NCBI RefSeq assembly: GCF_000719115.1
Contig: NZ_JOEA01000012.1
Coordinates: 1 to 64,000, forward strand
Reading direction: 5' to 3'
Length of the DNA stretch: 64,000 nt
Source: Lentzea albidocapillata
GTDB lineage: Bacteria; Actinomycetota; Actinomycetes; Mycobacteriales; Pseudonocardiaceae
Of this stretch, positions 24,075-32,442 are shown piece after piece (the first letter of the stretch is position 1; each line of letters begins with the position of its first letter). Below the pieces are notes generated by a model that did no database searches, was not told the origin of the DNA, and saw only the letters and a list, made by a program, of their open reading frames with translations. The translations under genes were made by a program, and so were the position numbers.

Positions 24075-25235
24075 ATGACGATCTCCGCTGCCGGGTACCG
24101 CGACCTCGCGAACCGGGACGTGCTGGCGTGCGCCGTCGTGACGGTCGCCGCGAAGCTGCCGATGTCGATGACGCCGCTGATGATGGTGTTCCTGACCAGG
24201 GGACTGCCCGGCGGGTACGTGCTGGCCGCGTCGCTGGTCGCCGTCTACGTGCTGGGCGAGATCCTCGGCGCCGCGTTGCTCGGGCTGTTCCTCGACCCCT
24301 CGCGGATGCGCGGGCAGCTGTCGGTCGGCCTGCTCGTCGGCGCGGGGGCGTTCACGACGCTGGCGCTGACGCAGAACGTGACGGTGCTGGCGATCGCGGC
24401 GTTCGTCGCGGGTGCCGGGCCGTCGACCACGCCCGGCGGGCTGCGGGCGATGCTGCTCGGGCTGGTGCCGGACGCGTTGGTGCCCAAGGCGATGGGCTTC
24501 GACGCCATGATCACGCAGGTGGTGTGGGCGGTGGCGCCCGCGCTGGTGACGGTGCTGGCGCTGAGCGTCGACCACCGGGCGCCCGTCGTCGTGTCCGTGT
24601 CGCTGGTCGTCGTGGCGGCGTGGCTGGTGTTCATCCTGCCGCGCGGGCACGTGACGTCGCGGTCCGGCACGGCGAAACCTCGTGTGGTGGCGTCGGCCTG
24701 GCCGATCTACCTCGTGAGTGCGGCGGCGCTGGCGCAGCTGGCGGTCGCGGAGCTGGTGCTGCCGGCGTTGCTGGAGTACCGGGGGATCGGGATCGGCTGG
24801 ATCGGACCGCTGCTCATGGGTTTCGCGGCGTGCAGCGCGCTGGGTGCGGTGCTGTACGGGCTGCGGCCGTGGCCGGGATCGTTGCGCGCACAGGGTTTGG
24901 TGCTGCTCGTCGTCACGGCGACGTGCGTCGGCGCGCTGGCGTTGTTCCCGAACCTGCCGGGCATCGCGGGCGCGTTGCTCGCCGCCGGGCTGTTCCAGTC
25001 CGGTGTGCTGGTGACGCGCAGTCTCGCGTTGCGCGAACGGCTTCCCGTCGGCGCGCACGCGGCCGGGTTCTCGATGATGTACGCCGTGACGGGCGCGGGC
25101 TACGGGCTCACGGCCGTCGTCGCCGCGTGGGCGATGGACGTCGGCTCCCCGGTCTGGGCGGTCTTCGGTGGTGTCGCGGTGACCCTGGTCCTGACAGCAG
25201 TCAGCGCGGCTGCCGAACGCCGGCAGCCGCGCTGA
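24075..25235 (+). CDS. MFS transporter
   Basis: Major facilitator protein of 386 residues with about twelve hydrophobic helices, starting immediately after the VOC stop codon. No diagnostic drug-transporter motif beyond general MFS pattern is legible; the loop after helix 2 (LFLDPSRMRGQL) resembles the MFS A motif region. Probable drug or metabolite exporter; substrate unknown. It ends 15 bp before the convergent LVIVD gene, with no obvious terminator between. Confidence 0.82.
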   Translation: MTISAAGYRDLANRDVLACAVVTVAAKLPMSMTPLMMVFLTRGLPGGYVLAASLVAVYVLGEILGAALLGLFLDPSRMRGQLSVGLLVGAGAFTTLALTQNVTVLAIAAFVAGAGPSTTPGGLRAMLLGLVPDALVPKAMGFDAMITQVVWAVAPALVTVLALSVDHRAPVVVSVSLVVVAAWLVFILPRGHVTSRSGTAKPRVVASAWPIYLVSAAALAQLAVAELVLPALLEYRGIGIGWIGPLLMGFAACSALGAVLYGLRPWPGSLRAQGLVLLVVTATCVGALALFPNLPGIAGALLAAGLFQSGVLVTRSLALRERLPVGAHAAGFSMMYAVTGAGYGLTAVVAAWAMDVGSPVWAVFGGVAVTLVLTAVSAAAERRQPR

Positions 25236-25250
25236 TCTGAGAGGGAGCTA

Positions 25251-26732
25251 CTACCCGCGGTAGAAGTTCCCCTGGGTCTGCACGTTCAGCTCGTCCGTGC
25301 GGAACAGCTTCGCCACGAACGTGCGCGGGTCGCGCATGTCGATGACGTCGAAGCCGCGGCCCATCTCCGAGGAGTAGATGTAGCCGTTGTACCAGTAGGT
25401 CGACCAGGTGCCGCCACCCATGCCGTTCGGCATCGGGCCGCGCTCGAAGAAGCCGATCTCACGCGGCTTGGCCGAGTTCGTGAAGTCCCACACCGAGATG
25501 CCGCCCTGGTACCAGGACTGCACCATGATGTCCTTGCCGGGCACCGGGATCAGCGAACCGTTGTGCGCGACGCAGTTCTCCGTGTCGCCCTGCATGCGCG
25601 GGATCTTGTAGTAGGACTTGAAGACCAGCTTGCGGTCCTTGCCCTTGCCCACGATGTCGTAGATGCCGTTGGCACCACGCGTCGGGCCGATCTTCTCGTT
25701 GCAGGTCGCGGCGCCGCCGCCACCGAGCTCGTCGGTGAAGACGACCTTGGTGCCGTTGTTGTTGAAGGTCGCGGAGTGCCAGAACGCGAAGTTCTTGTCG
25801 TCCTGCACGCGGTTGATCTCGACCAGGTTCTCGCGGTCGGAGATGTCCCAGAGGACTCCGTCACCCATGCAGGCGCCGGCCGCGAGGTCCATCTGCGGGT
25901 AGACGGTGATGTCGTGGCAACCCGAGGTGGCCGAGGTGTAGCCGGTCTCGATGGTGCCGGGGACACCCTTGTTGCCGCCGTCCGGGAAGAGGACCGGGGT
26001 CTTCAGCAGCGAGGCCGCGGCCGGGTTCTTCACCGGCACCTTGACGATGGAGATCTTGTCGTGCGGCGGCTGGCAGTCCGGGAACGTGGCGTTGGGCGAG
26101 TAGGAAGAGACGTAGAGGTACACGTCCTTCTTGTTCTTGCTCGGCACCATCGTGTGGGTGTGCGAACCACAGGCGGTCTCGACGGCGGCGACGTAGCGCG
26201 GCGCGCTCTTGTCGCTGATGTCGAAGACCTTGACGCCCTCCCACGACTCCTTGATCGTCGCGGACTGGGACACGCTGCTGCAGGAGTTGTCACTGCGCGA
26301 CGAGTCGGTCGACAGGAACAGCAGGTTCCCGTACACCGAGATGTCGTTCTGCGAGCCGGGACACAGGACCTGGCTCTTGATCGTCGGCTTCTTCGGGTTG
26401 CGGATGTCGTAGATGACGAAGCCGTCGTAGTTGCCGACGAACGCGTAGTTGTCCTGGAACGCGATGTCGGTCTGCGTCGAGTTGAGCGGAGCCTGCTTGT
26501 CCAGGTGGGCGACGGGGACCATGTTGCGGCTGCGGCTGATCTCGTCGACGCCCGGGATGCCGTTGACGCCCTCCGCCTGCGACTCGAGCTGAGCCTCGCT
26601 CAGTCCCTTGCCGTCCGCCGGCAGGTCGGGCTCGGCGTACGCGGGCGCGGTCAACGTCGACAGCGTCAGCGCGAGCGCCCCCAGCACCGCCAACGGCGCT
26701 CTGCGCCGCCGGGCCGTTGCGCGTGAAGTCAC
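25251..26732 (-). CDS. Secreted LVIVD-repeat (beta-propeller-like) protein
   Basis: Exported protein of 493 residues. A twin-basic N-terminus (TSRATARRRR) precedes a hydrophobic core and an AYA cleavage site near residue 33. The mature part repeats propeller blades of the LVIVD type: YAFVGNYDGFVIYDIRNPKK, EGVKVFDISDKSAPRYVAAV, DGVLWDISDRENLVEI, GGISVWDFTNSAKPREIGFF and RGFDVIDMRDPRTFVAKLF. Extra Cys pairs suggest disulfides. GTG 26732 has GGGGG eight bases upstream. It is divergent from a DUF305 lipoprotein by 83 bp; these two families often occur together in actinomycetes. Function unknown, probably a cell-surface binding protein. Confidence 0.87.
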   Translation of the reverse strand: MTSRATARRRRAPLAVLGALALTLSTLTAPAYAEPDLPADGKGLSEAQLESQAEGVNGIPGVDEISRSRNMVPVAHLDKQAPLNSTQTDIAFQDNYAFVGNYDGFVIYDIRNPKKPTIKSQVLCPGSQNDISVYGNLLFLSTDSSRSDNSCSSVSQSATIKESWEGVKVFDISDKSAPRYVAAVETACGSHTHTMVPSKNKKDVYLYVSSYSPNATFPDCQPPHDKISIVKVPVKNPAAASLLKTPVLFPDGGNKGVPGTIETGYTSATSGCHDITVYPQMDLAAGACMGDGVLWDISDRENLVEINRVQDDKNFAFWHSATFNNNGTKVVFTDELGGGGAATCNEKIGPTRGANGIYDIVGKGKDRKLVFKSYYKIPRMQGDTENCVAHNGSLIPVPGKDIMVQSWYQGGISVWDFTNSAKPREIGFFERGPMPNGMGGGTWSTYWYNGYIYSSEMGRGFDVIDMRDPRTFVAKLFRTDELNVQTQGNFYRG

Positions 26733-26815
26733 AGCTTTACCCCCTCAGTACGGGTTGGTGTGGGGGAGTATGACCCCTTCGCCTTGCTAAAGGCCAGCGT
26801 CTTTCGGAGGGTATT

Positions 26816-27427
26816 GTGCGACGCATGCGCTCTGGGGTTCTGGTCATCGTGGCGGCATTCGCCCTGCTGGCAGGCTGTACATCGGAGCCGGATGCAGCTC
26901 CGGTCATCGCGCCCGACACGCCTGGCGGGTCGGCGCCGACCATCGCGCCTTCGGACGTGAGCGGCGTGATCCCGCCGCCGCCGAACGACGCCGACCGCGA
27001 GTACGTGGCGATGATGATCGTCCACCACGAGCAGGCGCTCGCCATGACGAGGTTCGCCCCCGACCGCGCGCAGAACGAGACGGTGAAGGGCCTCGCCGAC
27101 CGCATCCGGTTCAGCCAGGAACCGGAGATCGGCGCCATGAAGCAGTGGCAGCGCACGTTCAACGCGATTGGCACGCACGGGGATCACGCGTCGATGCCGG
27201 GCATGGCCACGCAGGACCAGCTGAACGCCCTCGGCGCGGCGCGCGGTAAGGACTTCGACCGGATGTTCCTGGAACTGATGATCAAGCACCACGAGGGTGC
27301 GATCAAGATGGCTACGGACGTGCGCGGTGCCGGCACCAACATCCAGGTCGAGGAGATGGCCGACGACGTCGTGGCCACGCAGGACGACGAGATCAACCGG
27401 ATGAAGAAGCTGCTGACAGAGCTGTGA
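26816..27427 (+). CDS. DUF305-family lipoprotein
   Basis: Lipoprotein of 203 residues with lipobox LLAGC at about 19-23 and a Pro-rich spacer. The ferritin-like four-helix DUF305 domain carries the two family His motifs MMIVHHEQALAMT and ELMIKHHEGAIKMA, plus Met-rich segments (DHASMPGMA) that could bind metal such as copper. GTG 26816 follows GGAGGG; an ATG nine bases on is possible. The last 35 bp overlap the convergent AfsR-like gene. Confidence 0.9.
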   Translation: MRRMRSGVLVIVAAFALLAGCTSEPDAAPVIAPDTPGGSAPTIAPSDVSGVIPPPPNDADREYVAMMIVHHEQALAMTRFAPDRAQNETVKGLADRIRFSQEPEIGAMKQWQRTFNAIGTHGDHASMPGMATQDQLNALGAARGKDFDRMFLELMIKHHEGAIKMATDVRGAGTNIQVEEMADDVVATQDDEINRMKKLLTEL

Positions 27428-29741
27428 GACGGCCGCGGGCCTTGGTGGCATCGGCGTGGGCCAGGCGCTCGTAGATCTCGAGCGCCTGCTCCCACGCGTG
27501 CCGCGCCTCGGTCTCCTGGCCGGTGGCGGCGTGGGTGTCGCCGAGGTTCACCAGGGTGGTGGCGATCTCGAACTGCTCGCCGATCGTGGTGAAGACCGCC
27601 AGCGACTCCCGGTAGTGCTCGATCGCGCCGGGGAAGTCGCCGATGTGGTGCAGGTTGTAGGCGATGCTGTCGAGCGTGCTCGCCTCGCCGAGCCGGTCGC
27701 CGCACTCGCGCAGCAGGGTGAGCGCGGCGCGGCAGTGTTCGAGAGCCTTCGCGCGGTCGCCGAGCCGGCCGACGTACCAGCCGACCTGGTTCATCGAGCC
27801 GGCGAGACTGGAGACGTCGCCCGTCCGTTCGCTCAGCTCGACGGCACGCCGCGCGTAGTGCAGTGCGCTGACCAGATCGCCTTCTGCCTCCATGTAGAAC
27901 GCGTAGTTGCGGTGCACGCGGATCTGGCCGTCGAGGTTCCCGGTGCTTTCGTTCAACCGCAACGCTTCGGCGAGATGCGACTCAGCGGCCGCCATGTCAC
28001 CGAGCCGGTGTTCGGTGTGCGCGAGCAACTGGTGCAGCAGTGCGGCGGCCCGCTCGTCGCCCAGCCGGTGCGTTGCCTTCAACGCGTCGTACATCAACGC
28101 GACCGAGTGGTGCCAGTGGCCGGCGATGTCCATGAAGTTGCGAATGCTCCAGACGAACTGCCAGGCGTGCCGGTCGAACCCCGTCGCCACGGCGACTTCG
28201 CACAGCGTCGCCGTCACGTCGATCTCGGCCTCGAACCACCGTCGCGCCTCGTCGTGGCCGTGCACGAGCTCGGGCACGACTCCTTTGGCGGGCAGGCCGA
28301 TGTCGACCACGGTGATGAACCGGTGCAGCTCGACGGCTGCCACGGCGGCGCTGTGCAGGTAGTGGTCGAGCAGCCGCCGCAGGGCGTCGCGGCCTTCTAG
28401 GTCGTCGACCAGGTCGCGGGCGTGCGCACGGACCAGGTCGTGCAGCACGAAGCGACCGTCGCCGGTCTCGGTGACGAGGTTGGCGGCGACGAGTTCCGGC
28501 AGCGCGGGCGTGGTGCCCGCGAGGCTCCTGGCGGCCGCCGCGGACACGTCCGGTCCGGGATGGACACCCAGCAACCGGAAGAGCCGTTGCGCGGAACCGG
28601 AAAGTCGTTGGTAGGACCAGTCGAACACCGAACGGACGCTGGTCGTCTCCTCGCCGGTGTCGAGGAAGTCGAGCACGTCGTCGTCCGCGAAGTCGTCGGC
28701 GAGCGCGGTCAGCGAGTGCTGCGGGTCGGCGCGGGCGGCCACGATCGCGAGTGCGAGCGGCAGCCCGCCGCACCGTGCGGCGAGCCTCGACAGGGCCTGG
28801 GGCTCGGCGGTGGCACGGGCACCGATCCGCTGGGCCAGAACCTGTCGCGCCTCGGCCTGGCTCAGCACGTCGATCCGCACCCTCGTGATGCCGTCGAGGT
28901 CGTCCATCCGGTCGCGGCTGGTGATCACCACGCGGCAGGCGGGGTCGTCCGGCAGCAGCGGGCGGACCTGGCCGGCGTCGCGGGCGTTGTCGAGCAGGAG
29001 CAGCATGTGCTTGCCGCGCAACAACGTCCGGTAGAGCCGCGCCTGCTCGCCGGTGCTCGGCGGCATGCTGTCCGGCGGTACGCCGAGTGCGCCGAGGAAG
29101 CTCCGGATGACCTCCTCGGGACGTGCCGGCGCGGTCGGGTCGAAGCCGCGCAGGTTCACGTGCAGCTGCCCGGCGGGGAAGTGGGCCTGGTTCGCCCACT
29201 GCAGCGCGAGGGTGGTCTTGCCGGCGCCGCCCACGCCGCTGAGCAGGGTGACCGGGCCGGAGCGGCGCAGCGCGGCGAGTTCGCGATCACGGCCGGCGAA
29301 CTGGGCGAGCGGCGCGGGAACCTGGCGCGGCACCGGCACGAGCGCTTCGACGGCCTTGCGTTCGCGGGTCAGTTCCTCGGCGGTCTCGCGGACCGCGTCG
29401 ATGCCCTCGAACGGGTCGCCGCGCCACAACGTGAGCGCCTCGGCGTGCCGGCCCTGGTCGCGCAGCGCGCGGAAGTCGAGCAGATCCGAGTCGGTGACGT
29501 GCGCGAGGTAGCCGGTCTCGTAGGTGCGGATGAAGTCCGTGCCGCCCAGCGCCCGCCGCAGTCTGCTGATCGCCTTGCGCAGGGCCTGGGTGTCGCCGAG
29601 TTCGTGGAGGGGGACGACCTCGTTCGCGCGGGCGACGAGGAGCGCCAGCAGGTCCCGGCCGCGGCCTGCGGGCAGCACGATCGGCTGCCCGCTCACCTCG
29701 ACCGCGAGCGGGCCGAGCACAAGGAAGCGGACGTCCCCCAC
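27393..29741 (-). CDS. Second AfsR/SARP-type regulator (winged helix, NB-ARC, TPR)
   Basis: Regulator of 782 residues. N-terminal OmpR-like winged helix is short (VRFLVLGPLAVEVSGQPIVL, then ALRKAISRLRRALGGTDF) with a reduced BTAD region. The NB-ARC ATPase has P-loop GVGGAGKTTLALQW, Walker B-like HMLLLLDNARDAGQVRPLLP and VVITSRDRMDDLDGIT; the MHD-like position reads VLHDLVRAHARDL. The C-terminal 300 residues are TPR repeats (RLGDERAAALLHQLLAHTEH and others). The GTG start lacks a Shine-Dalgarno site and a GATACT hexamer lies just upstream, so the message may be leaderless. Targets unknown; the adjacent monooxygenase gene is only 15 bp upstream in the same direction and could be cotranscribed. 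Confidence 0.88.
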   Translation of the reverse strand: MGDVRFLVLGPLAVEVSGQPIVLPAGRGRDLLALLVARANEVVPLHELGDTQALRKAISRLRRALGGTDFIRTYETGYLAHVTDSDLLDFRALRDQGRHAEALTLWRGDPFEGIDAVRETAEELTRERKAVEALVPVPRQVPAPLAQFAGRDRELAALRRSGPVTLLSGVGGAGKTTLALQWANQAHFPAGQLHVNLRGFDPTAPARPEEVIRSFLGALGVPPDSMPPSTGEQARLYRTLLRGKHMLLLLDNARDAGQVRPLLPDDPACRVVITSRDRMDDLDGITRVRIDVLSQAEARQVLAQRIGARATAEPQALSRLAARCGGLPLALAIVAARADPQHSLTALADDFADDDVLDFLDTGEETTSVRSVFDWSYQRLSGSAQRLFRLLGVHPGPDVSAAAARSLAGTTPALPELVAANLVTETGDGRFVLHDLVRAHARDLVDDLEGRDALRRLLDHYLHSAAVAAVELHRFITVVDIGLPAKGVVPELVHGHDEARRWFEAEIDVTATLCEVAVATGFDRHAWQFVWSIRNFMDIAGHWHHSVALMYDALKATHRLGDERAAALLHQLLAHTEHRLGDMAAAESHLAEALRLNESTGNLDGQIRVHRNYAFYMEAEGDLVSALHYARRAVELSERTGDVSSLAGSMNQVGWYVGRLGDRAKALEHCRAALTLLRECGDRLGEASTLDSIAYNLHHIGDFPGAIEHYRESLAVFTTIGEQFEIATTLVNLGDTHAATGQETEARHAWEQALEIYERLAHADATKARGRLTALSAASSSG

Positions 29742-29756
29742 GCGGGGGAGTATCGC

Positions 29757-30083
29757 CTATTCGGTGCGCTGCCGGGGCAGCACCATGTCCTCGGCGTGCG
29801 TGAACCGCTCCGGCTCGTTGCCCGTGACCAGGCGTGCGATCGTGCGGTGGCCCTTGTGCGCCTCGCGGAACGCGTCGGAGGCGACCCAGGCGCGGAAGGC
29901 CTCTTCTGACTCGAACTCGTTGACCGAGACGTACGGCTGGTCGTCCTGGGTCGGCTTGAGCAGCGTGCTGCGCAGCAGGCCGGGGACTCCGGGCAGGTGG
30001 GTGCGCATGTTGCCGCGGAAGTACCGCTCGAACTCCTCGGACATGTCCGCGTTCACGAACATCCGGTTGGTCGCGATGAACAT
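29757..30083 (-). CDS. Antibiotic biosynthesis monooxygenase (ABM) domain protein
   Basis: Small ABM-fold protein of 108 residues. Features: MFIATNRMFVNADMSEEFER at the N-terminus, LLRSTLLKPTQD, then YVSVNEFESEEAFRAWVASD, all typical of dimeric alpha/beta-barrel ABM enzymes including IsdG/HmoB-like heme-degrading enzymes. Which activity applies cannot be told. It is divergent from a TetR regulator across an inverted repeat, so its expression is probably TetR-controlled and inducible. ATG 30083 follows AGGAGGCC. Confidence 0.82.
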   Translation of the reverse strand: MFIATNRMFVNADMSEEFERYFRGNMRTHLPGVPGLLRSTLLKPTQDDQPYVSVNEFESEEAFRAWVASDAFREAHKGHRTIARLVTGNEPERFTHAEDMVLPRQRTE

Positions 30084-30096
30084 GCTGGCCTCCTGA

Positions 30097-30138
30097 TCCC
30101 GACGCTCTGTCGGGAACTATTCCAACTCCCCGTCGGGA
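30097..30138. promoter_or_regulatory. Probable TetR operator: perfect inverted repeat plus extra half-site
   Basis: TCCCGAC-GCTCT-GTCGGGA (30097-30115) is a perfect 7-5-7 inverted repeat, and a further GTCGGGA half-site lies at 30132-30138. It lies between the divergent ABM monooxygenase and TetR genes, the expected position of an operator controlling both. Confidence 0.65.
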
Positions 30139-30162
30139 AATCAAGCGCGATACGATTCCGAT

Positions 30163-30753
30163 GTGCCGAGGATCAGCGCAGACACCGTGGCGGAACACCG
30201 CGCGAACCGGTTGCGTGCCCTGCTGGACGCCGGGCGGGACATCGTGGCGACCGAGGGAGCGGAGGCGCTGACGCTCGCGTCGCTCGCCCGACGTGTCGGG
30301 TTGTCGCGGCCGAGCCTCTACGAGTACTTCCGGTCGCGTGAGGAACTGGTCGCCGCGATCGTGTCCGACGCGCTGCCGGAGTGGGCGGACAAGCTGGAGG
30401 ACGCGGTCAACAGCGCGTCCTCCGTGCCGGCGAAGATCGAGGCCTACCTGCGCACCGAGCTCGCGATCATCACCGACGGCAGCCACGGGGCGGTGGTGGC
30501 GTTGTCCGCGCACACGTTGCCGGACTCGTCGCGCGAGCAGATCCGGGCCGAGCACGAACGGTTGCTGGCGCCGCTGGTCGGGGTCTTCCGGACGGCCGGG
30601 GTGGAACGCGCGCCGTTGCGGGCGATGCTCGTGCACGCGATGGTCGAGGCGACGTCGCGGATGATCACGCCGGGTCGCACCGAGCACAACGAGGCCGTCA
30701 TCCGGACGTTGCTCGACCAGGTTGTTTACGGGCTGGACAAGCCCATCAGCTGA
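30163..30753 (+). CDS. TetR-family transcriptional regulator
   Basis: Regulator of 196 residues. The DNA-binding domain fills residues 10-58: RLRALLDAGRDIVATEGAEA, then TLASLARRVGLSRPSLYEYF as helix-turn-helix. The C-terminal ligand domain is helical and poorly conserved, as usual. GTG start at 30163. Divergent from the ABM gene with a perfect inverted repeat in between; autoregulation and control of the monooxygenase are likely. It may also affect the downstream ABC exporter, 84 bp on in the same direction. Confidence 0.9.
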   Translation: MPRISADTVAEHRANRLRALLDAGRDIVATEGAEALTLASLARRVGLSRPSLYEYFRSREELVAAIVSDALPEWADKLEDAVNSASSVPAKIEAYLRTELAIITDGSHGAVVALSAHTLPDSSREQIRAEHERLLAPLVGVFRTAGVERAPLRAMLVHAMVEATSRMITPGRTEHNEAVIRTLLDQVVYGLDKPIS

Positions 30754-30836
30754 ACCGCCGGCATCCACCGATCGGTTGATCCAGCTCCCGCTCGTTGTTC
30801 GATGATCTTCGCGCGCCGTTCGCCGAGGCTGGGGCC

Positions 30837-31730
30837 ATGGCGATCATCGAAGTGCACGACCTCGGGAAGAGGTACGGGCCCCGCGTGGCGGTGGACTCCG
30901 TGTCGTTCGAGGTGGCCGAGGGCGAGATCTTCGGGGTGCTGGGGCCGAACGGGGCGGGCAAGACGACGACGGTCGAGTGCGTGTCGGGGCTGCGGACGCC
31001 GGACCGGGGGACCGTGTCGGTGCTGGGCAAGCGACCGGCTGACGTCCGCGCGTCGATCGGGGTGCAGTTGCAGGCCTCGGAGTTGCCGGAACGGATGCGG
31101 GTCGGCGAGGCGCTGGCGTTGTTCTCGTCGTTCTACCCGGCGCCGGTCGACTGGTCCTCGCGGCTGGGGCTGGTGCCGCACCTGAAGGCGGAGTTCGGGC
31201 AGCTGTCCGGCGGGTTGAAGCAGCGGTTGTCGATCGCGCTGGCGCTGATCGGGTCGCCGCGGATCGCGGTCCTGGACGAGCTGACTACGGGGCTCGATCC
31301 GCAGGCGCGGCGGGACACCTGGTCGGTGATCGAGGAGGTGCGGTCGGCCGGCGTGACGATCCTGCTGGTCACGCACTTCATGGAGGAGGCGGAGCGGCTC
31401 TGCGACCGGGTGGCGGTGTTCCGCGACGGCCGGATCGTCGCGCTGGACACGCCCTCCGCGCTGGTGTCGCGTGTGGACGGTGCCACGTGCGTGCGGTTCG
31501 TGCCGTCCGTCGCGCTGGACGTGTCGTTGCTGGAGGCGTTGCCGGAGGTCACGTCGGTGTCCGCGGTGGGGGAGCAGCTCGTGGTCAGCGGGTCGGAGAA
31601 CCTGCTGCACGCGGTGACGTCCCTGCTGGCACGGCGGCAGGTCCTGGCACGCCGGCTCCGCGTCGACCAGGTTTCGCTGGACGACGCCTACGTCGAACTG
31701 ACCGGGGGTCGTGATGTTGAAGATCATTGA
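30837..31730 (+). CDS. ABC-2 exporter ATPase
   Basis: ATPase of 297 residues of the drug/antibiotic exporter type. Walker A GPNGAGKTTTVE, signature QLSGGLKQRLSIALAL, Walker B IAVLDELTTGLDPQAR (with T in place of the more usual P after DE) and switch His in LLVTHFMEEAERLCDR. ATG 30837 is chosen because the Walker-containing domain begins at once (IIEVHDLGKRYGP). It overlaps the permease gene by 20 bp. With the permease and the two-component pair it forms a four-gene unit resembling bacterial antibiotic-sensing export modules. Confidence 0.92.
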   Translation: MAIIEVHDLGKRYGPRVAVDSVSFEVAEGEIFGVLGPNGAGKTTTVECVSGLRTPDRGTVSVLGKRPADVRASIGVQLQASELPERMRVGEALALFSSFYPAPVDWSSRLGLVPHLKAEFGQLSGGLKQRLSIALALIGSPRIAVLDELTTGLDPQARRDTWSVIEEVRSAGVTILLVTHFMEEAERLCDRVAVFRDGRIVALDTPSALVSRVDGATCVRFVPSVALDVSLLEALPEVTSVSAVGEQLVVSGSENLLHAVTSLLARRQVLARRLRVDQVSLDDAYVELTGGRDVEDH

Positions 31731-32439
31731 GATCGAGGCGCGGTTGTTCCTGCGCGATCGGCTGAACTCGCTGTTCGCGGTGCTGTTCCCCAGCTTGCTC
31801 TTGCTGGTGCTGGGCGCGATCCCGGCGTTGCGGACGCCTGATGCGAACTTCGGTGGGCAGCGGTTCATCGACAGCTACGTGTCGGCGCTCGTCGTGTTCA
31901 CGTTGGTGTTCATCGGGTTGCAACGCCTGCCCGCCGTCGTGGCGACCTATCGGGAGAAGGGCGTGCTGCGACGGCTGTCGACGACTCCCATGCACCCGGC
32001 CCGGTTGCTGGCCGGGCAGATGGTGGTCAACTTCGCCGCGGTGATCTTGTCGGTGCTGCTCCTTATCATCCTGGGGTACGTCGTTTTCGGCGTCGACCTG
32101 CCTCACCATCCACTCGGCCTGGCGTGTGCCGTGGTGCTGGGAGGCGCGGGCACGTTCGCGTTGGGCCTGGTGATCGCCGCCCTGGCCCCGAACGCGCGGA
32201 CGGCCGGTGGCTGGGCGGCGGTGGTGTTCATGCTGCTGATGTTCCTCGGTGGCGTGTACCTGCCGCGGTTCATGCTGCCCTCGGCGATTCAGGTGATCGG
32301 TTCGTACGCGCCTCCCGGTGTGGAGGCGCTGCAGCAGGCGTGGCTCGGTACCGCGCCGGACTGGAGGCATCTCGCGATCATGGGGCTGGTGAGCCTCGTG
32401 GCAGGTACCGTCGCGGCCAAGACTTTCCGCTGGGAGTAG
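31711..32439 (+). CDS. ABC-2 type permease
   Basis: Membrane subunit of 242 residues with six hydrophobic helices, starting inside the ATPase gene at GTG 31711. It has the ABC-2 pattern: an N-terminal amphipathic segment (KIIEIEARLFLRDRLNSLFA), a TYREKGVLRRLSTTPMHPAR cytoplasmic loop, and a final helix after GVEALQQAWLG. It pairs with the preceding ATPase; substrate unknown. Confidence 0.9.
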   Translation: MMLKIIEIEARLFLRDRLNSLFAVLFPSLLLLVLGAIPALRTPDANFGGQRFIDSYVSALVVFTLVFIGLQRLPAVVATYREKGVLRRLSTTPMHPARLLAGQMVVNFAAVILSVLLLIILGYVVFGVDLPHHPLGLACAVVLGGAGTFALGLVIAALAPNARTAGGWAAVVFMLLMFLGGVYLPRFMLPSAIQVIGSYAPPGVEALQQAWLGTAPDWRHLAIMGLVSLVAGTVAAKTFRWE

Positions 32440-32442
32440 TTC

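Noticed and set aside
23385..25058. 557-residue antisense frame over the VOC and MFS genes
   Set aside because: Low-complexity Arg/Gln/His sequence without motifs; the plus-strand genes carry normal protein features.
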